The translations under genes and the position numbers were made by a program. Source: Desulfuromonadales bacterium (GTDB taxonomy: Bacteria > Desulfobacterota > Desulfuromonadia > Desulfuromonadales > Geopsychrobacteraceae). Taken from it: a DNA stretch of 54,465 nt. The DNA is taken from positions 1 to 54,465 of the forward strand of contig JAHYIY010000018.1 of assembly GCA_019429255.1 (NCBI GenBank), in the 5' to 3' direction. Numbering within the stretch: the stretch's first letter is position 1; every line of letters starts with the position of its first letter. Positions 1-8,511 of this stretch are shown piece by piece. Under the pieces are notes generated by a model. The model worked only from the letters and a program-made list of their open reading frames with translations, had not been told where the DNA came from and searched no databases.

Positions 1-1
1 C

Positions 2-1546
2 AAGACCGCACATCGAATCAAGGATGACGGCGCTGAGGAGGAAGTGGCAATCGACGCCGTTGTCAAGGGCGACCACCTGCGCGTGCGCCCCGGCGAAAAG
101 ATTCCCCTCGACGGCGTCATTATTGAGGGAAAAAGCACGATTGATGAATCCATGCTCACCGGCGAGCCGATCCCGGTAAAAAAGGGCAAGGACGACAAGG
201 TCATCGGCGCCACGGTCAACCAGACCGGCAGTTTTGTCATGCGCGCGCAGGCCGTGGGCGAGGAAACCATGCTCGCGCGAATCGTGAAAATGGTCGCCGA
301 GGCCCAACGTAGCCGGGCACCCATTCAGAACCTGGTCGACCGGGTCGCGGGCTATTTTGTGCCTGCGGTAGTACTGATCGCTCTGTTCGCTTTCGGCATC
401 TGGGCCTCCTTCGGTCCCGCACCGGCCATGGCCTACGCCATCGTCGTGGCCGTTTCGGTGCTGATCATCGCCTGCCCCTGCGCACTCGGTCTGGCCACCC
501 CCATGTCGATCATGGTCGGGGTTGGCAAGGGAGCCCAAAACGGCATCCTGATCAAAAACGCCGAAGCCTTTGAACGCGCCGAGAAAGTCACGCACCTCAT
601 CACCGACAAGACCGGCACCCTCACCGAGGGAAAGCCGTCGGTTGTCGATATTCACGTGCCGGACGGTGTTAAAACCGACGACTTGCTGCGTCTGGCGGCG
701 GCTGTTGAATCTCAGTCCGAGCACCCCCTCGCCCGCGCCGTAGTCGATCAAGCGAAGCAAGTGGGCCTTAAACTGCCGGTCATCACCGACTTTAAGAGCA
801 CCACCGGAGGTGGCGTCCAGGCCAGGGTCGATGGCAAGATGATTCGCATCGGCAAACGGACCTTCCTCGAAGCGGACGACATCACCATCCCCGGCAACTT
901 AAGCCAGGAAGCCGAGCGGCTGCAAGGCGAGGCCAAAACGGTGATCTGGACGGCACGCGACGATCAGCTCCTTGGCCTCATCGCCATCGCCGATCCGATC
1001 AAGAAAACCTCGAAGGAGGCCATCGCAGCGTTACACGAAATGGGGATCACGGTCGTCATGTGCACAGGGGATAATCTGCGCACCGCCAACGCCGTAGCCA
1101 CCGAACTGGGGATAGACGAAGTGCATGCCGAAGTGTCCCCCGAGGACAAACAACGCATCGTCAACGAATTAAAGGCCAAGGGGTATCGCGTTGCCATGGC
1201 GGGCGACGGGATCAACGACGCGCCTGCACTGGCCGCTGCCGATGTCGGCATCGCCATGGGCACAGGCACGGACGTTGCCATCGAGAGCGCCGGCCTGACC
1301 CTGGTGAAGGGCGACCTGCGCGGTATTGTGGGTGGTTTGCGTCTCAGCCAAGCCGTTATGCGCAATATCCGCCAGAACCTGTTCTTCGCTTTTATCTACA
1401 ATGCCACCGGCGTTCCCATCGCAGCGGGAGTGCTCTATCCCTTCTTCGGCATCCTGCTCAGCCCGATGATCGCCGGTGCCGCCATGGCCTTCAGTTCCGT
1501 TTCAGTGATCACCAACGCCTTACGTCTGCGCAAGTTCACGCTATAA
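2..1546 (+). CDS. copA: Copper-type P1B ATPase, 5'-truncated by window edge
   Basis: Integral-membrane P-type ATPase that exports soft metal, most likely Cu(I) or Ag(I), at the cost of ATP. The frame is open to the left edge, so the N-terminal metal-binding domains and first membrane helices lie outside the window; the GTG at 44 is internal. Visible in order are the actuator loop TGEP, the metal-binding membrane motif CPC within ACPCALG, the phosphorylation site DKTGT, the P1B nucleotide-binding SEHPL motif, GDGINDAP and a final pair of membrane helices. The CPC motif with SEHPL places it in the Cu/Ag class (family knowledge); CopA and SilP cannot be separated here. It is followed after 43 bases by a broken gene of a family often found beside such pumps. 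Confidence 0.95.
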   Translation, partial: KTAHRIKDDGAEEEVAIDAVVKGDHLRVRPGEKIPLDGVIIEGKSTIDESMLTGEPIPVKKGKDDKVIGATVNQTGSFVMRAQAVGEETMLARIVKMVAEAQRSRAPIQNLVDRVAGYFVPAVVLIALFAFGIWASFGPAPAMAYAIVVAVSVLIIACPCALGLATPMSIMVGVGKGAQNGILIKNAEAFERAEKVTHLITDKTGTLTEGKPSVVDIHVPDGVKTDDLLRLAAAVESQSEHPLARAVVDQAKQVGLKLPVITDFKSTTGGGVQARVDGKMIRIGKRTFLEADDITIPGNLSQEAERLQGEAKTVIWTARDDQLLGLIAIADPIKKTSKEAIAALHEMGITVVMCTGDNLRTANAVATELGIDEVHAEVSPEDKQRIVNELKAKGYRVAMAGDGINDAPALAAADVGIAMGTGTDVAIESAGLTLVKGDLRGIVGGLRLSQAVMRNIRQNLFFAFIYNATGVPIAAGVLYPFFGILLSPMIAGAAMAFSSVSVITNALRLRKFTL

Positions 1547-1589
1547 CGAGGCCCTGGACGTTAGAGCGACGACATACAGGAGTTGAGTC

Positions 1590-1904
1590 ATGAATGAGTC
1601 GATCAGTCATACTGGGGCATGGGGTATCGCGATGATCGTCATCGTTTTGATATCCTGGTTTTTCTATCGCTATGTTGCGCCGTAGAACTGGCGTGAGTGG
1701 GCGAGCGCCGGGGCGGTACAGGCCTTTATCATCGCCCTGTATACGGAGATGTACGGCTTCCCGCTCACCATTTATCTGTTGGTGCGCTTTTTCGGCCTCG
1801 ACAGCGAATTCGTCAGCACCAGCCTCTGGTCAGTTGCCAAAGGAGCTGTTGATGTTAGACAGCTTGTCGCAGGACGATGTGCAGCTGATCTATCAATGCA
1901 GTGA
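1590..1904 (+). pseudogene. Broken small membrane protein (isoprenylcysteine methyltransferase-like N-terminus)
   Basis: Starts with ATG at 1590 behind the purine-rich sequence ACAGGAG and encodes a hydrophobic N-terminus (GAWGIAMIVIV...FFYRYVAP). A TAG at 1683-1685 interrupts it after 31 residues. The same frame then continues with convincing membrane-protein sequence (RxWREWASAG, LYTEMYGFPLTIYLL, FFGLD) to about 1830. After that the residues lose this character and stop at 1904. From memory this resembles the N-terminus of isoprenylcysteine carboxyl methyltransferase-family proteins encoded beside copper ATPases. There are two lesions: a nonsense codon, one substitution away from AAG or CAG, and loss of the C-terminal two thirds at the edge of the accessory region. 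Readthrough would still not yield a full-length product. Confidence 0.7.
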
Positions 1905-1910
1905 GAAGTA

Positions 1911-1945
1911 AATGGCGGAGTTGAGGGGATTTGAACCTTCGACCT
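1911..1945 (-). other. tRNA 3'-end remnant
   Basis: Read on the minus strand, this segment ends in CCA and contains a T-loop TTCAAAT with a partly mismatched T-stem. It aligns over about 35 bases with the 3' end of the tRNA-Asp genes at 10396 and 10569, with about seven differences. No D-arm or anticodon arm follows, so it is not a functional tRNA. Such fragments are left where an element integrated into, or recombined with, a tRNA gene; here it marks the left border of the accessory region. The rest of 1946-2077 holds nothing recognisable. Confidence 0.45.
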
Positions 1946-2077
1946 CGCTGCCGAAGCAAGCACGCCGCTAGCTGTGGCGAATTCTCATAACTCACCAAGA
2001 TAGCGGAAGCAGATTTTTTAAAGATAAAGGCATGGCAGGTCCCACTAATGGCATTTTTTAAATTGTCCAAGATCGTG

Positions 2078-2150
2078 TTCTCATCTCTTGTTCCGCACTA
2101 AATTTGATGGCATATCCGGTGGTTAACGTTACCTTCCTACAAACCCTGCA
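2078..2150 (+). repeat. Left copy of island-flanking direct repeat
   Basis: Matches 10044-10115 in the same orientation. The last 45 bases agree at 41 positions and share the core AACGTTACCTTCCTACAAA; the first part aligns more loosely with a one-base gap. Neither copy has a convincing reading frame. Confidence 0.75.
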
Positions 2151-2157
2151 TCATAAG

Positions 2158-2189
2158 AAACGCCCACGATCTGGTATCCGTGGGCGTTT
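2158..2189. terminator. Perfect 11-bp hairpin, probable bidirectional terminator
   Basis: AAACGCCCACG (2158-2168) pairs exactly with CGTGGGCGTTT (2179-2189) around a 10-base loop. The A/T-flanked GC stem fits a rho-independent terminator on either strand, although the T-run is short. The following stretch 2190-2331 holds nothing recognisable. Confidence 0.55.
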
Positions 2190-2331
2190 CGTGTTCTGTT
2201 GATGGTGCTAATCGAGAAATATCGCGATTGCCGGGTTGGTCTGTGGGGTGTGTTGGTTATGGTAATTGCCTGACTGATCTTTAAACACGCAAAGGATCAA
2301 CCCCCAAGACATGATGATGAGATGAATCTGG

Positions 2332-2632
2332 CTACACTCGATTGGAATAGCGATTAAATGCCGCCATGGTATCGATTAGCAATTCAACCTCCTCACCATA
2401 GATCTGACGGTGCAGCTCGGCAACTTCGGCCTTATGGTTGTCGTCCTTCTTCTTGACCTCGCCGAACAGGTCGGGGGCACTGATGATCAGCTCTTGCTTC
2501 CAGCGAGTGATCTGGGTCGGATGAACCCCGTATTCACTAGATAGCTCGGCAAGAGTTTTGGCCTCGGACAGGCCTGCCATGGCGACCTTGGCTTTGACGT
2601 CGGCACCTGTGACGATGACGGTGTTTGGTCAT
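2332..2632 (-). pseudogene. IS3-family transposase OrfA remnant (frameshifted, 3' end lost)
   Basis: The conserved helix-turn-helix of IS3-family OrfA is clear: KTLAELSSEYGVHPTQITRW followed by KQELI and the Lys-rich stretch before the leucine zipper. An ATG at 2632 gives the usual MTKHR start, but one base must be skipped shortly afterwards to enter the main frame (about 2609), so the gene is frameshifted. The C-terminus departs from the family after ELHRQI and runs into unrelated sequence ending at 2332. No OrfB (DDE integrase) and no clear terminal inverted repeats were found. It is a dead insertion-sequence fragment inside the island. Confidence 0.75.
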
Positions 2633-2658
2633 GAACCTCTCCTTTTCTATAGGTCGGT

Positions 2659-3669
2659 TCATTGCTTATACGCCTGTTGTCTCATTTTCAGGCGCCACTT
2701 CATGCTGTCTACAAGTCTCACACGGTATAGGTAAACCACGAAGGTCACACTCAAGGCCAGCATGTAAAGTGCAGTCGTCCATACGATAAGCGAGATGTCT
2801 GCATTATTGTTCCGCGCTAGCGTTACTGTGACCAACACGATCAATGAGGCAAGGACGACAGGTCCGCAAACCACGAACCCCACGCGAGCGGCGATACCGA
2901 TATTTGCCCACCGCGCACGAAGATCCTCAAGCAGCGGAAGACGCGCGGATGTATATACATCCCATGCTTGGATATATGCATCAGTCCGTTCATTAAGAAT
3001 AGCTGCTGCTGATTCGCATGCAGCTGCCGCCCGACTTGAGCTTTCTCGCAATGACTCAACGAGCGATGATTGTGCAGAAGCCAGCGTGCGAACATCATCA
3101 TTGTTGGAACCGCGTGCGTTTGTAACGTCTCGAAACTTCTTTAATGTCGACTCAGTGTCTGGGTTCTGTACCGTTGACCAAGCAAACCCTGGGCCCGTTA
3201 CTTCAAGCTCAAATTGACGATTATCAACCTCCTCTACATCAGTCTCTACCGTCGTCCTGCGACTAGCTAAGGCACCCACCACCGCTCCAGTGGGCCCCAG
3301 CAGCGCGCCGCCCACCAACGCGCCGCCTAACCCGCCCTTACTCGTGCCCTTGGTGTTGCTGATATACTCAAAGTCACCATACTGCGTGACTCTCGATTTG
3401 GTCCCTCTCACAGGGCCGGAGTACCCTGGCACGTCGATCCAGAATTCGAACACAGTGGCTGGCCCGACGCTCACAAGCTTCTCACCCCGCCCTGACTGCA
3501 ATTCCGAGAGTCTTTCCATTGCCTGTTGTAGCCGTATAAGGGCGACTTTTTGGCCGTCTCTCGCTCGATTAACCAATTTTCTCGCTTCTCGACACTTTTG
3601 GCGTGCGGTCAACACTGCTTGCTTGAGCGCATCCGCTCTGGCTAGTCGCGATGCAAAATCCTGATCCAT
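2659..3669 (-). CDS. Unknown coiled-coil / glycine-zipper membrane protein
   Basis: 336 residues, ATG at 3669 preceded by GGGAGG eight bases upstream. Residues 1-60 are charged, Ala/Leu-rich and likely a coiled coil. A glycine-zipper stretch around 115-132 (GGALVGGALLGPTGAVVGA) can insert in or line a membrane. A second helical region follows at about 190-235. Two strongly hydrophobic helices lie near the C-terminus (about 258-280 and 292-315), ending in a basic tail. I do not recognise the family. It is the last gene of the minus-strand island series, 279 bases after the primase-helicase stop with a copy of the island's intergenic repeat between them. A role as membrane partner or effector of the neighbouring system is only positional inference. 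Confidence 0.8.
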   Translation of the reverse strand: MDQDFASRLARADALKQAVLTARQKCREARKLVNRARDGQKVALIRLQQAMERLSELQSGRGEKLVSVGPATVFEFWIDVPGYSGPVRGTKSRVTQYGDFEYISNTKGTSKGGLGGALVGGALLGPTGAVVGALASRRTTVETDVEEVDNRQFELEVTGPGFAWSTVQNPDTESTLKKFRDVTNARGSNNDDVRTLASAQSSLVESLRESSSRAAAACESAAAILNERTDAYIQAWDVYTSARLPLLEDLRARWANIGIAARVGFVVCGPVVLASLIVLVTVTLARNNNADISLIVWTTALYMLALSVTFVVYLYRVRLVDSMKWRLKMRQQAYKQ

Positions 3670-3851
3670 TCTGACCTCCCAAATCGGCTGGCGTGTAGGT
3701 GTTGATAGGCAGCCACATTTTTTCCAACGAATAAAATTTTGTTGCGCGAAGCCGTGATAATTTAAGTCCTGAGTTCAAATCGCTATCCTCTAATTTTATT
3801 ATTTTAATAGGGTGCCTGATTGCTGATCGAAGGTAAGAATACCAAGAATAC

Positions 3852-3893
3852 TGCATTAGCAGAAAATCTCGCTCAGATCGCCAGGCGGGATTT
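3852..3893. repeat. Island intergenic repeat, copy A
   Basis: Shares the core GCAGAAAATCTCGCTCAGAT and CGCCAGGCGGGATT with copy C (9189-9230), and the first half with copy B (6964-6995). It lies just downstream of the primase-helicase gene as read on the minus strand. The imperfect stem AATCTCGC/GCGGGATT is weaker than in copy C. The rest of the gap 3670-3948 shows no other signal. Confidence 0.6.
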
Positions 3894-3948
3894 TCGTGTT
3901 CTTATGGTCGTTTTCTCTGGGACAACCGCACTCAAATACGAAGTTGCA

Positions 3949-6366
3949 CTATTTTATCGTCCGGCCGTCTTCCAAAATATCGGTCTCCATCAGTTTGATC
4001 TTGTACTCCATGGCCCGATAACCGCGCTGGCGTTTGTCCCACATGCGGGAAAGCTGAAGCTGATCAACCTCAACATAGTCATAGATGCGCACATCCTGCT
4101 TCTCGGCGTGTTCCCGGTGCAGGCGCCCTGCGTATTGCTGCAAGGTTCCCTTCCAGGAGATCGGCATGGCCAACACCAGCGTGTCGAGTGGAGGGTGGTC
4201 GAAACCTTCACCAATAAGGCGGCCGGTAGCAAGCAAAACCCTGGGCGCAGACTCCTCCAATACACCCAGTTCCGCAATGACCGCCGTTCGCTGTTTTTTC
4301 GACAAGCGTCCATGGAGAACAAAGCAGTGTTCAATCTCGTTCTCCAGCGCCGCCTGCAACAGCGGTAGATGATCTGTGCGCTCGGTGAGCACCAACACCT
4401 TGCGTCCTTCCCGATAGGCGGCCAGGACATTCCCGGCGATGCGTTGGTTGCGCTTCGCATCGTTGGCAAGGATGCGGAAAACCTCCTGAATCGGTGAATC
4501 CGGCGGGATCTTTGGCGCGGGCAACATTTGCGGCCATACTTCCAGTTGTGCCGGGGCGGTTTCCGGTTTAGCTGCGCTGTGCCGTATCGGCCCGCACTGC
4601 ATGAAGATAATCGGCTGATGACCGTCTCGCCGTATCGGCGTGGCGGTCAGACCCACAATAAATTTCGCCTTGGCTTGTTTGAGAATTGCCTCGAAAGAGA
4701 CGGCCGACAGGTGGTGACATTCGTCAATGATGATCTGCCCGTATTGGTCCAGGAGCCCACCCAAATCTTCCTGACGTGAAAGCGACTGCATGACAGCGAT
4801 GTCGATCTTGCCGGACGGCTTATTTTTACCTCCGCCGATGAAACCCAATCCACCTTTGGGAATTTCCAGAAATCCCGTCAACCGCTCCTGCCACTGTCTC
4901 AGCAGTTCGGTACGGTGTACAAGTATCAACGTGCTCACTTTGCGCCGTGCAATCAGGGTGGCGGCGGTAACTGTCTTGCCGAAGGCCGTTGGCGCGCAGA
5001 GCACGCCGACCTCGTGTTTGAGCATTTCCCGTAGCGCTGCCTTCTGGTCCTTGCGCAAGGTGCCGATGAATTTGGCAGCCACCTTGCGTCCGGGTAGACG
5101 TTCATCCTGTATATCAGGACGGATGTCGTTCTCTTGTAACAGGTCGAGCACTACATCGAGGCAGCCTCGTGGCAGGCCGATATGGTGGGGATAGTTCTCT
5201 GCGCAGCCGATAACTCGCGGCTTATTCCATACCGGCTGGCGCATGGCCTGGGCCTTATAGAACTCCGGATTCTGGAAGGCAGCTAGACGGATCAGGCGAT
5301 TGGCTAGCGGTTGCGGCAGACCAGCCTTGGCGATAAAAATCTGGTTGGCCAGCACCAGTTTCAACGACTCCGGTAGGTGTCCAACAATCCTGGCCGGCAA
5401 AGGTGATGGACGCTGCCAGGGTTTGCTGTCCTCATCCTCAGCGGCCAAGGCAACATCCAGGGGATGACGGCCACCGCTGGCTCGCAAAATGGCATCTTCC
5501 AGATCACGCCGAGACATTGGACGAATGGATGTCAGAAAAACCCACTGGTCCGGGTACGGCTGCAGGTGATCATCGACAAACACACTGCGACCCAAGTCTC
5601 TTGGTTGTTTCTGCAAAGGGAGCGCGATCAGGTTACCAAAGCCACCCTTGGGCATGATGTCCTGGTTGGGAAAAAGGCGGTCATAGCTGGCCAAGGACAA
5701 TTGGCGGGTGCGGTCGCAGGTATGGCTGATCAGCGCAGCCCCAAGCAGCCGGGCCTCACGGGCGGGAACCGGCTCAGCAAAAAATATCCAGGTGTGAGCC
5801 CCATTGCCGGAACGGGAAATTTCCAGCGCCGCCGGGATGTCAAGCTCCCGGCAGGATTGCATGAAGGCCTTGGCATCCTCTCGCCAGTCTGCCTCATCGA
5901 AATCAGCCGCGAGGAAATAGCAGCTGTCATCGGCAAGCAGAGGAAAGACGCCGATGGTTTGTTTGCCTGCCAGATGGTTGTAAATTAATTGATCGGTTAC
6001 CGGCAGCAACTGGCGCTGGCTGCAGTCTCCGCATTTAACTCGCGGTTTATGGCAGACGCCGGGCTTCCACTCATTGCCACAGGCTGGCGAGTAGCCTGTC
6101 TTGCCTTTGGCCGATTCCCAGCGTTGGGGGTATACATCCTCACGTCCCCTGAACAGACGACGGAACAGGGTGATCTTGGTATCGGTGGTGAGATGTGCTG
6201 GGACTGATACGGATTGCGTTGAGGCAGGAGCGGGTTCAGAGATAGTCGGTTCTTCGCAGGGAATACCGTGTTGGATCAGCAAGTTCTTGAGGCGGGCGTT
6301 CTCATCGCGCAACCATCGCAGTTCATCTTGGTCATTCAGCCCTTGGTTACTCCTCGCCAAATCCAT
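3949..6366 (-). CDS. TOTE-type archaeo-eukaryotic primase fused to SF2 helicase
   Basis: 805-residue fusion. Residues 10-34 form a short coiled coil. A cysteine cluster (C96, C105, C112, C115) suggests a zinc site. Residues 120-280 look like an archaeo-eukaryotic primase/PrimPol domain: the metal-binding pair D155-x-D157 in AADFDEADW and SGNGAH (186-191) supplying the conserved His. A superfamily 2 helicase follows: Walker A APTAFGKT (458-465), DECH (548-551), motif III TAT, and a C-terminal motor with TGRLIGEGFD and QYAGRLHR. The layout matches proteins named 'TOTE conflict system primase domain', held to be prokaryotic conflict/defence components (family knowledge). No nuclease domain follows the helicase. 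Its ATG overlaps the previous gene's end by 20 bases behind GCGGAG, so the two are translationally coupled. Priming activity is inferred from motifs only. Confidence 0.85.
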   Translation of the reverse strand: MDLARSNQGLNDQDELRWLRDENARLKNLLIQHGIPCEEPTISEPAPASTQSVSVPAHLTTDTKITLFRRLFRGREDVYPQRWESAKGKTGYSPACGNEWKPGVCHKPRVKCGDCSQRQLLPVTDQLIYNHLAGKQTIGVFPLLADDSCYFLAADFDEADWREDAKAFMQSCRELDIPAALEISRSGNGAHTWIFFAEPVPAREARLLGAALISHTCDRTRQLSLASYDRLFPNQDIMPKGGFGNLIALPLQKQPRDLGRSVFVDDHLQPYPDQWVFLTSIRPMSRRDLEDAILRASGGRHPLDVALAAEDEDSKPWQRPSPLPARIVGHLPESLKLVLANQIFIAKAGLPQPLANRLIRLAAFQNPEFYKAQAMRQPVWNKPRVIGCAENYPHHIGLPRGCLDVVLDLLQENDIRPDIQDERLPGRKVAAKFIGTLRKDQKAALREMLKHEVGVLCAPTAFGKTVTAATLIARRKVSTLILVHRTELLRQWQERLTGFLEIPKGGLGFIGGGKNKPSGKIDIAVMQSLSRQEDLGGLLDQYGQIIIDECHHLSAVSFEAILKQAKAKFIVGLTATPIRRDGHQPIIFMQCGPIRHSAAKPETAPAQLEVWPQMLPAPKIPPDSPIQEVFRILANDAKRNQRIAGNVLAAYREGRKVLVLTERTDHLPLLQAALENEIEHCFVLHGRLSKKQRTAVIAELGVLEESAPRVLLATGRLIGEGFDHPPLDTLVLAMPISWKGTLQQYAGRLHREHAEKQDVRIYDYVEVDQLQLSRMWDKRQRGYRAMEYKIKLMETDILEDGRTIK

Positions 6367-6904
6367 ACTCCGCCATCAAATCATCCATGTCCTCACCAAC
6401 ACCCCAACCCCAGTTGTGACCTTCATGCCTGACGCGCTCAAGTCGCTCAATAAGGACGTCTTGCTGGCGGGTATCAAGCACCAAAATCGTCCTTAACGCC
6501 TGTTCAAACATCCTCACCAAGGCATCAAAATAGCCCTCATCGTCCATACCACAACTGCCGAGCATATCTGTACAGGATTCGCAGTAGAACACCGTCAACT
6601 CGGCAATCCCCTCCGGGCGCCCAACAGCTTTTTTATAATCGGAGATTGCCCTTTTAGCCTTGGCGACAGAATAATCCTGGTTACACATCACATCCGGAAA
6701 AACCCAACGATCAATTGTCGATTTGTAGGGTTCAAGCACATCGTCACCGAGATCGAAACGGGCATGGAGAAAAGCCTGATTTTCCTTTTTGGCGGCGTAG
6801 AGATCCTGGATCAGGCCGAGCAGCGCCGGTCGGTCGAGGTCAGCAAGCTGGCGCTTGAGGTCACTCCATGTCGGTTTTTTCTTGTTCGATTTTTTCATAG
6901 GCAC
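6347..6904 (-). CDS. Unknown protein coupled to the primase-helicase
   Basis: 185 residues. The frame begins with GTG at 6904; an ATG at 6898 followed by a Lys-rich stretch is an equally good start, and neither has a strong ribosome site. The protein is soluble and mostly helical: a basic N-terminus, then WSDLKRQLADLDRPALLGLI, then LYAAKKENQAFLHARF, then AISDYKKAVG, and an acidic C-terminus ending MDDLMAEYGFGEE. It has a few cysteines (CESC, CGMDDE) but no recognised catalytic motif. I recall similar unnamed proteins but can give no family function. Its 3' end overlaps the start of the primase-helicase by 20 bases, so it is a likely stoichiometric partner or regulator. Confidence 0.8.
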   Translation of the reverse strand: MPMKKSNKKKPTWSDLKRQLADLDRPALLGLIQDLYAAKKENQAFLHARFDLGDDVLEPYKSTIDRWVFPDVMCNQDYSVAKAKRAISDYKKAVGRPEGIAELTVFYCESCTDMLGSCGMDDEGYFDALVRMFEQALRTILVLDTRQQDVLIERLERVRHEGHNWGWGVGEDMDDLMAEYGFGEE

Positions 6905-6963
6905 CGTTATTTACTCTTGATGGCCCGAAAAGGCCGAGTCATCAGCCAGATGCAGATAAATGC

Positions 6964-6995
6964 TGCATTACCAGAAAATCCCGTCCGGGTCGTCA
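6964..6995. repeat. Island intergenic repeat, copy B (half)
   Basis: Shares GCATTACCAGAAAATCCCG with copies A and C and then diverges, so the right arm of the palindrome is lost. It lies in the 116-base gap between the fic gene stop and the start of the 185-residue gene. Confidence 0.5.
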
Positions 6996-7020
6996 ATTGT
7001 GTGATAATCAGGCTCCTTTC

Positions 7021-8511
7021 CTAACCTCCCTGATAGAGCACAAGGCGTTTTCCTATCTCGTCAGCCTCGTTTGGGTCGAGAAAGGCATTTGTCAGGTTTA
7101 GTTGCCGTCTGGCTTCTTCAAAATCATCCCAGTTCACACTGCGAGTGTATCTCTGAGCAAAATCCAGGGTGCGGATAATTGGTTCTGGCACACCATTATG
7201 AGTCAGGACCTTTAGAGAAGAGAGATAGTTGTTTCTGAATACTGTTGGAATGATAATCCTTTGTTCTCCAGTAGCTACCAGCTCCGCATTCATCATAATG
7301 CGTGCTGTTCGTCCGTTTCCATCAGTAAAGGGATGGATTTCGCTGATCAAAAACATCATGAACACTGCGCGGGAGAAGGGAATCTCCAAAGAACGATAGA
7401 TTTCAAATCCCTTCTCAAGGGTTCCTCCAACCAATTCCGGGGCAACGAAAAGGGTTGTCCCTGCCTGGTTGTTTTTTTCTTTAAACCGTCCTGGAAGTTT
7501 ATCCGGGCGCAGCTGCATCAACACCGCGTGTCGGGATGTTAATATCCGCTTCAATTCATCCGGTTTCTTCGGCAGCTTTGCCATTTCTGATTCGTCAGAA
7601 ACAATGCGAAAGGTTCCCAGAACATCGTGCGCATCCTCTGGCCTGTCACTAGGGATGTGCCCTGCAAACACGATGTTTGCTGCTTCATCGACACCGAACT
7701 CGGTTCCTTCAATGAAATTGGAAAAATAGGCCTCAAAGAAGGCCAGGTTTGCCTTGGCCTGTGGTGACGTGGCGAGAGAGAATCTCTGAACTGGCGCGCT
7801 ACGATGCAGAGCCTCAAAGAGCCTTATGAAAGCGTCGAGCCGGTCCGGGTCATAGGGTGCACCCATTTTTCTGGCTTTGCCAACACCGCTTTGCAGTTCA
7901 GCATCCCGCGTTCCCAGCAGTGAGCCGATCAGCTCATCAAGCTTTTTGAACTCATTTTCCGCTTTCAGTTTTTTTGCTATATCTCTTGCTTGGTCCCTGA
8001 TCGTGTTAATAAATGGTTCCCCGCGCTGCCTCATAAGCTGCTCCAGTCGTTCTTCCATTTCCCTGCGACTAAGGGTACGCGACACACTTCCCCCTCGTCC
8101 TCGTGATACACGCATATTCTCCAAATACGCCCGTGCTGTGGACGCTAAGAAGCAACCACCAACAAAAACCTTGTCGGTCTCCAGGGCACCAACTCCCTGC
8201 CTTGGTTTGAAGGTAATTCCCGGCAGGACGGTTTCGCGTTTCTTGGATGACACAATGAATACTGAACCATCGGCAGCCGGTTTGTTCTCAATGGCGGTTC
8301 GATCAGCGATGAGTGCATCCGGATAGTAATCCCGTAAAAGAAAATACCAGTTTCTTTTGACAATATCTTCTGGCGGGGATGACGGATCCTTGGTGTATAG
8401 ACGCGATCCGAGTTTTCTGAGTTTGCCACTTTTAACAGCCTGATGAACCAGCGCAGAGATGGCTGTGGTTGAGACAAAAACTTCAGGAAGATCATCTAAA
8501 AAAGTGGGCAT
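7021..8511 (-). CDS. Fic-domain AMP-transferase with N-terminal winged-helix-like region, class II autoinhibited
   Basis: 496 residues, ATG at 8511 preceded by AAAGGA. Residues 1-100 resemble the wing/recognition region of AbiEi-type proteins (STTAISALVHQAVKSGKLRKL then LYT), so DNA binding is possible. A helical linker follows to about 225, then a Fic domain. The catalytic loop HPFTDGNGR occupies 393-401; its His is the general base and DGN binds metal and the ATP phosphates. Upstream, SNFIEG at 264-269 matches the inhibitory (S/T)xxxE(G/N) helix, placing the protein in class II, where the inhibitor sits N-terminal in the same chain (family knowledge). Fic proteins usually transfer AMP to target-protein hydroxyls. 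It lies 116 bases upstream of the primase-helicase pair on the same strand. Shared expression is likely but no promoter was identified. Confidence 0.9.
   Translation of the reverse strand: MPTFLDDLPEVFVSTTAISALVHQAVKSGKLRKLGSRLYTKDPSSPPEDIVKRNWYFLLRDYYPDALIADRTAIENKPAADGSVFIVSSKKRETVLPGITFKPRQGVGALETDKVFVGGCFLASTARAYLENMRVSRGRGGSVSRTLSRREMEERLEQLMRQRGEPFINTIRDQARDIAKKLKAENEFKKLDELIGSLLGTRDAELQSGVGKARKMGAPYDPDRLDAFIRLFEALHRSAPVQRFSLATSPQAKANLAFFEAYFSNFIEGTEFGVDEAANIVFAGHIPSDRPEDAHDVLGTFRIVSDESEMAKLPKKPDELKRILTSRHAVLMQLRPDKLPGRFKEKNNQAGTTLFVAPELVGGTLEKGFEIYRSLEIPFSRAVFMMFLISEIHPFTDGNGRTARIMMNAELVATGEQRIIIPTVFRNNYLSSLKVLTHNGVPEPIIRTLDFAQRYTRSVNWDDFEEARRQLNLTNAFLDPNEADEIGKRLVLYQGG

Noticed and set aside
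1852-1911. Short stretch reading MLDSLSQDDVQLIYQ, reminiscent of the C-terminal part of DNA polymerase III gamma/tau (DnaX)
   Set aside because: Only about 15 residues match from memory and nothing upstream in frame supports it; it may be a junk fragment at the recombination junction.
1855-2070. 71-codon minus-strand ORF over the tRNA remnant
   Set aside because: Its residues (RQRGRRFKSPQL) are the translation of tRNA-like sequence, a common artefact.
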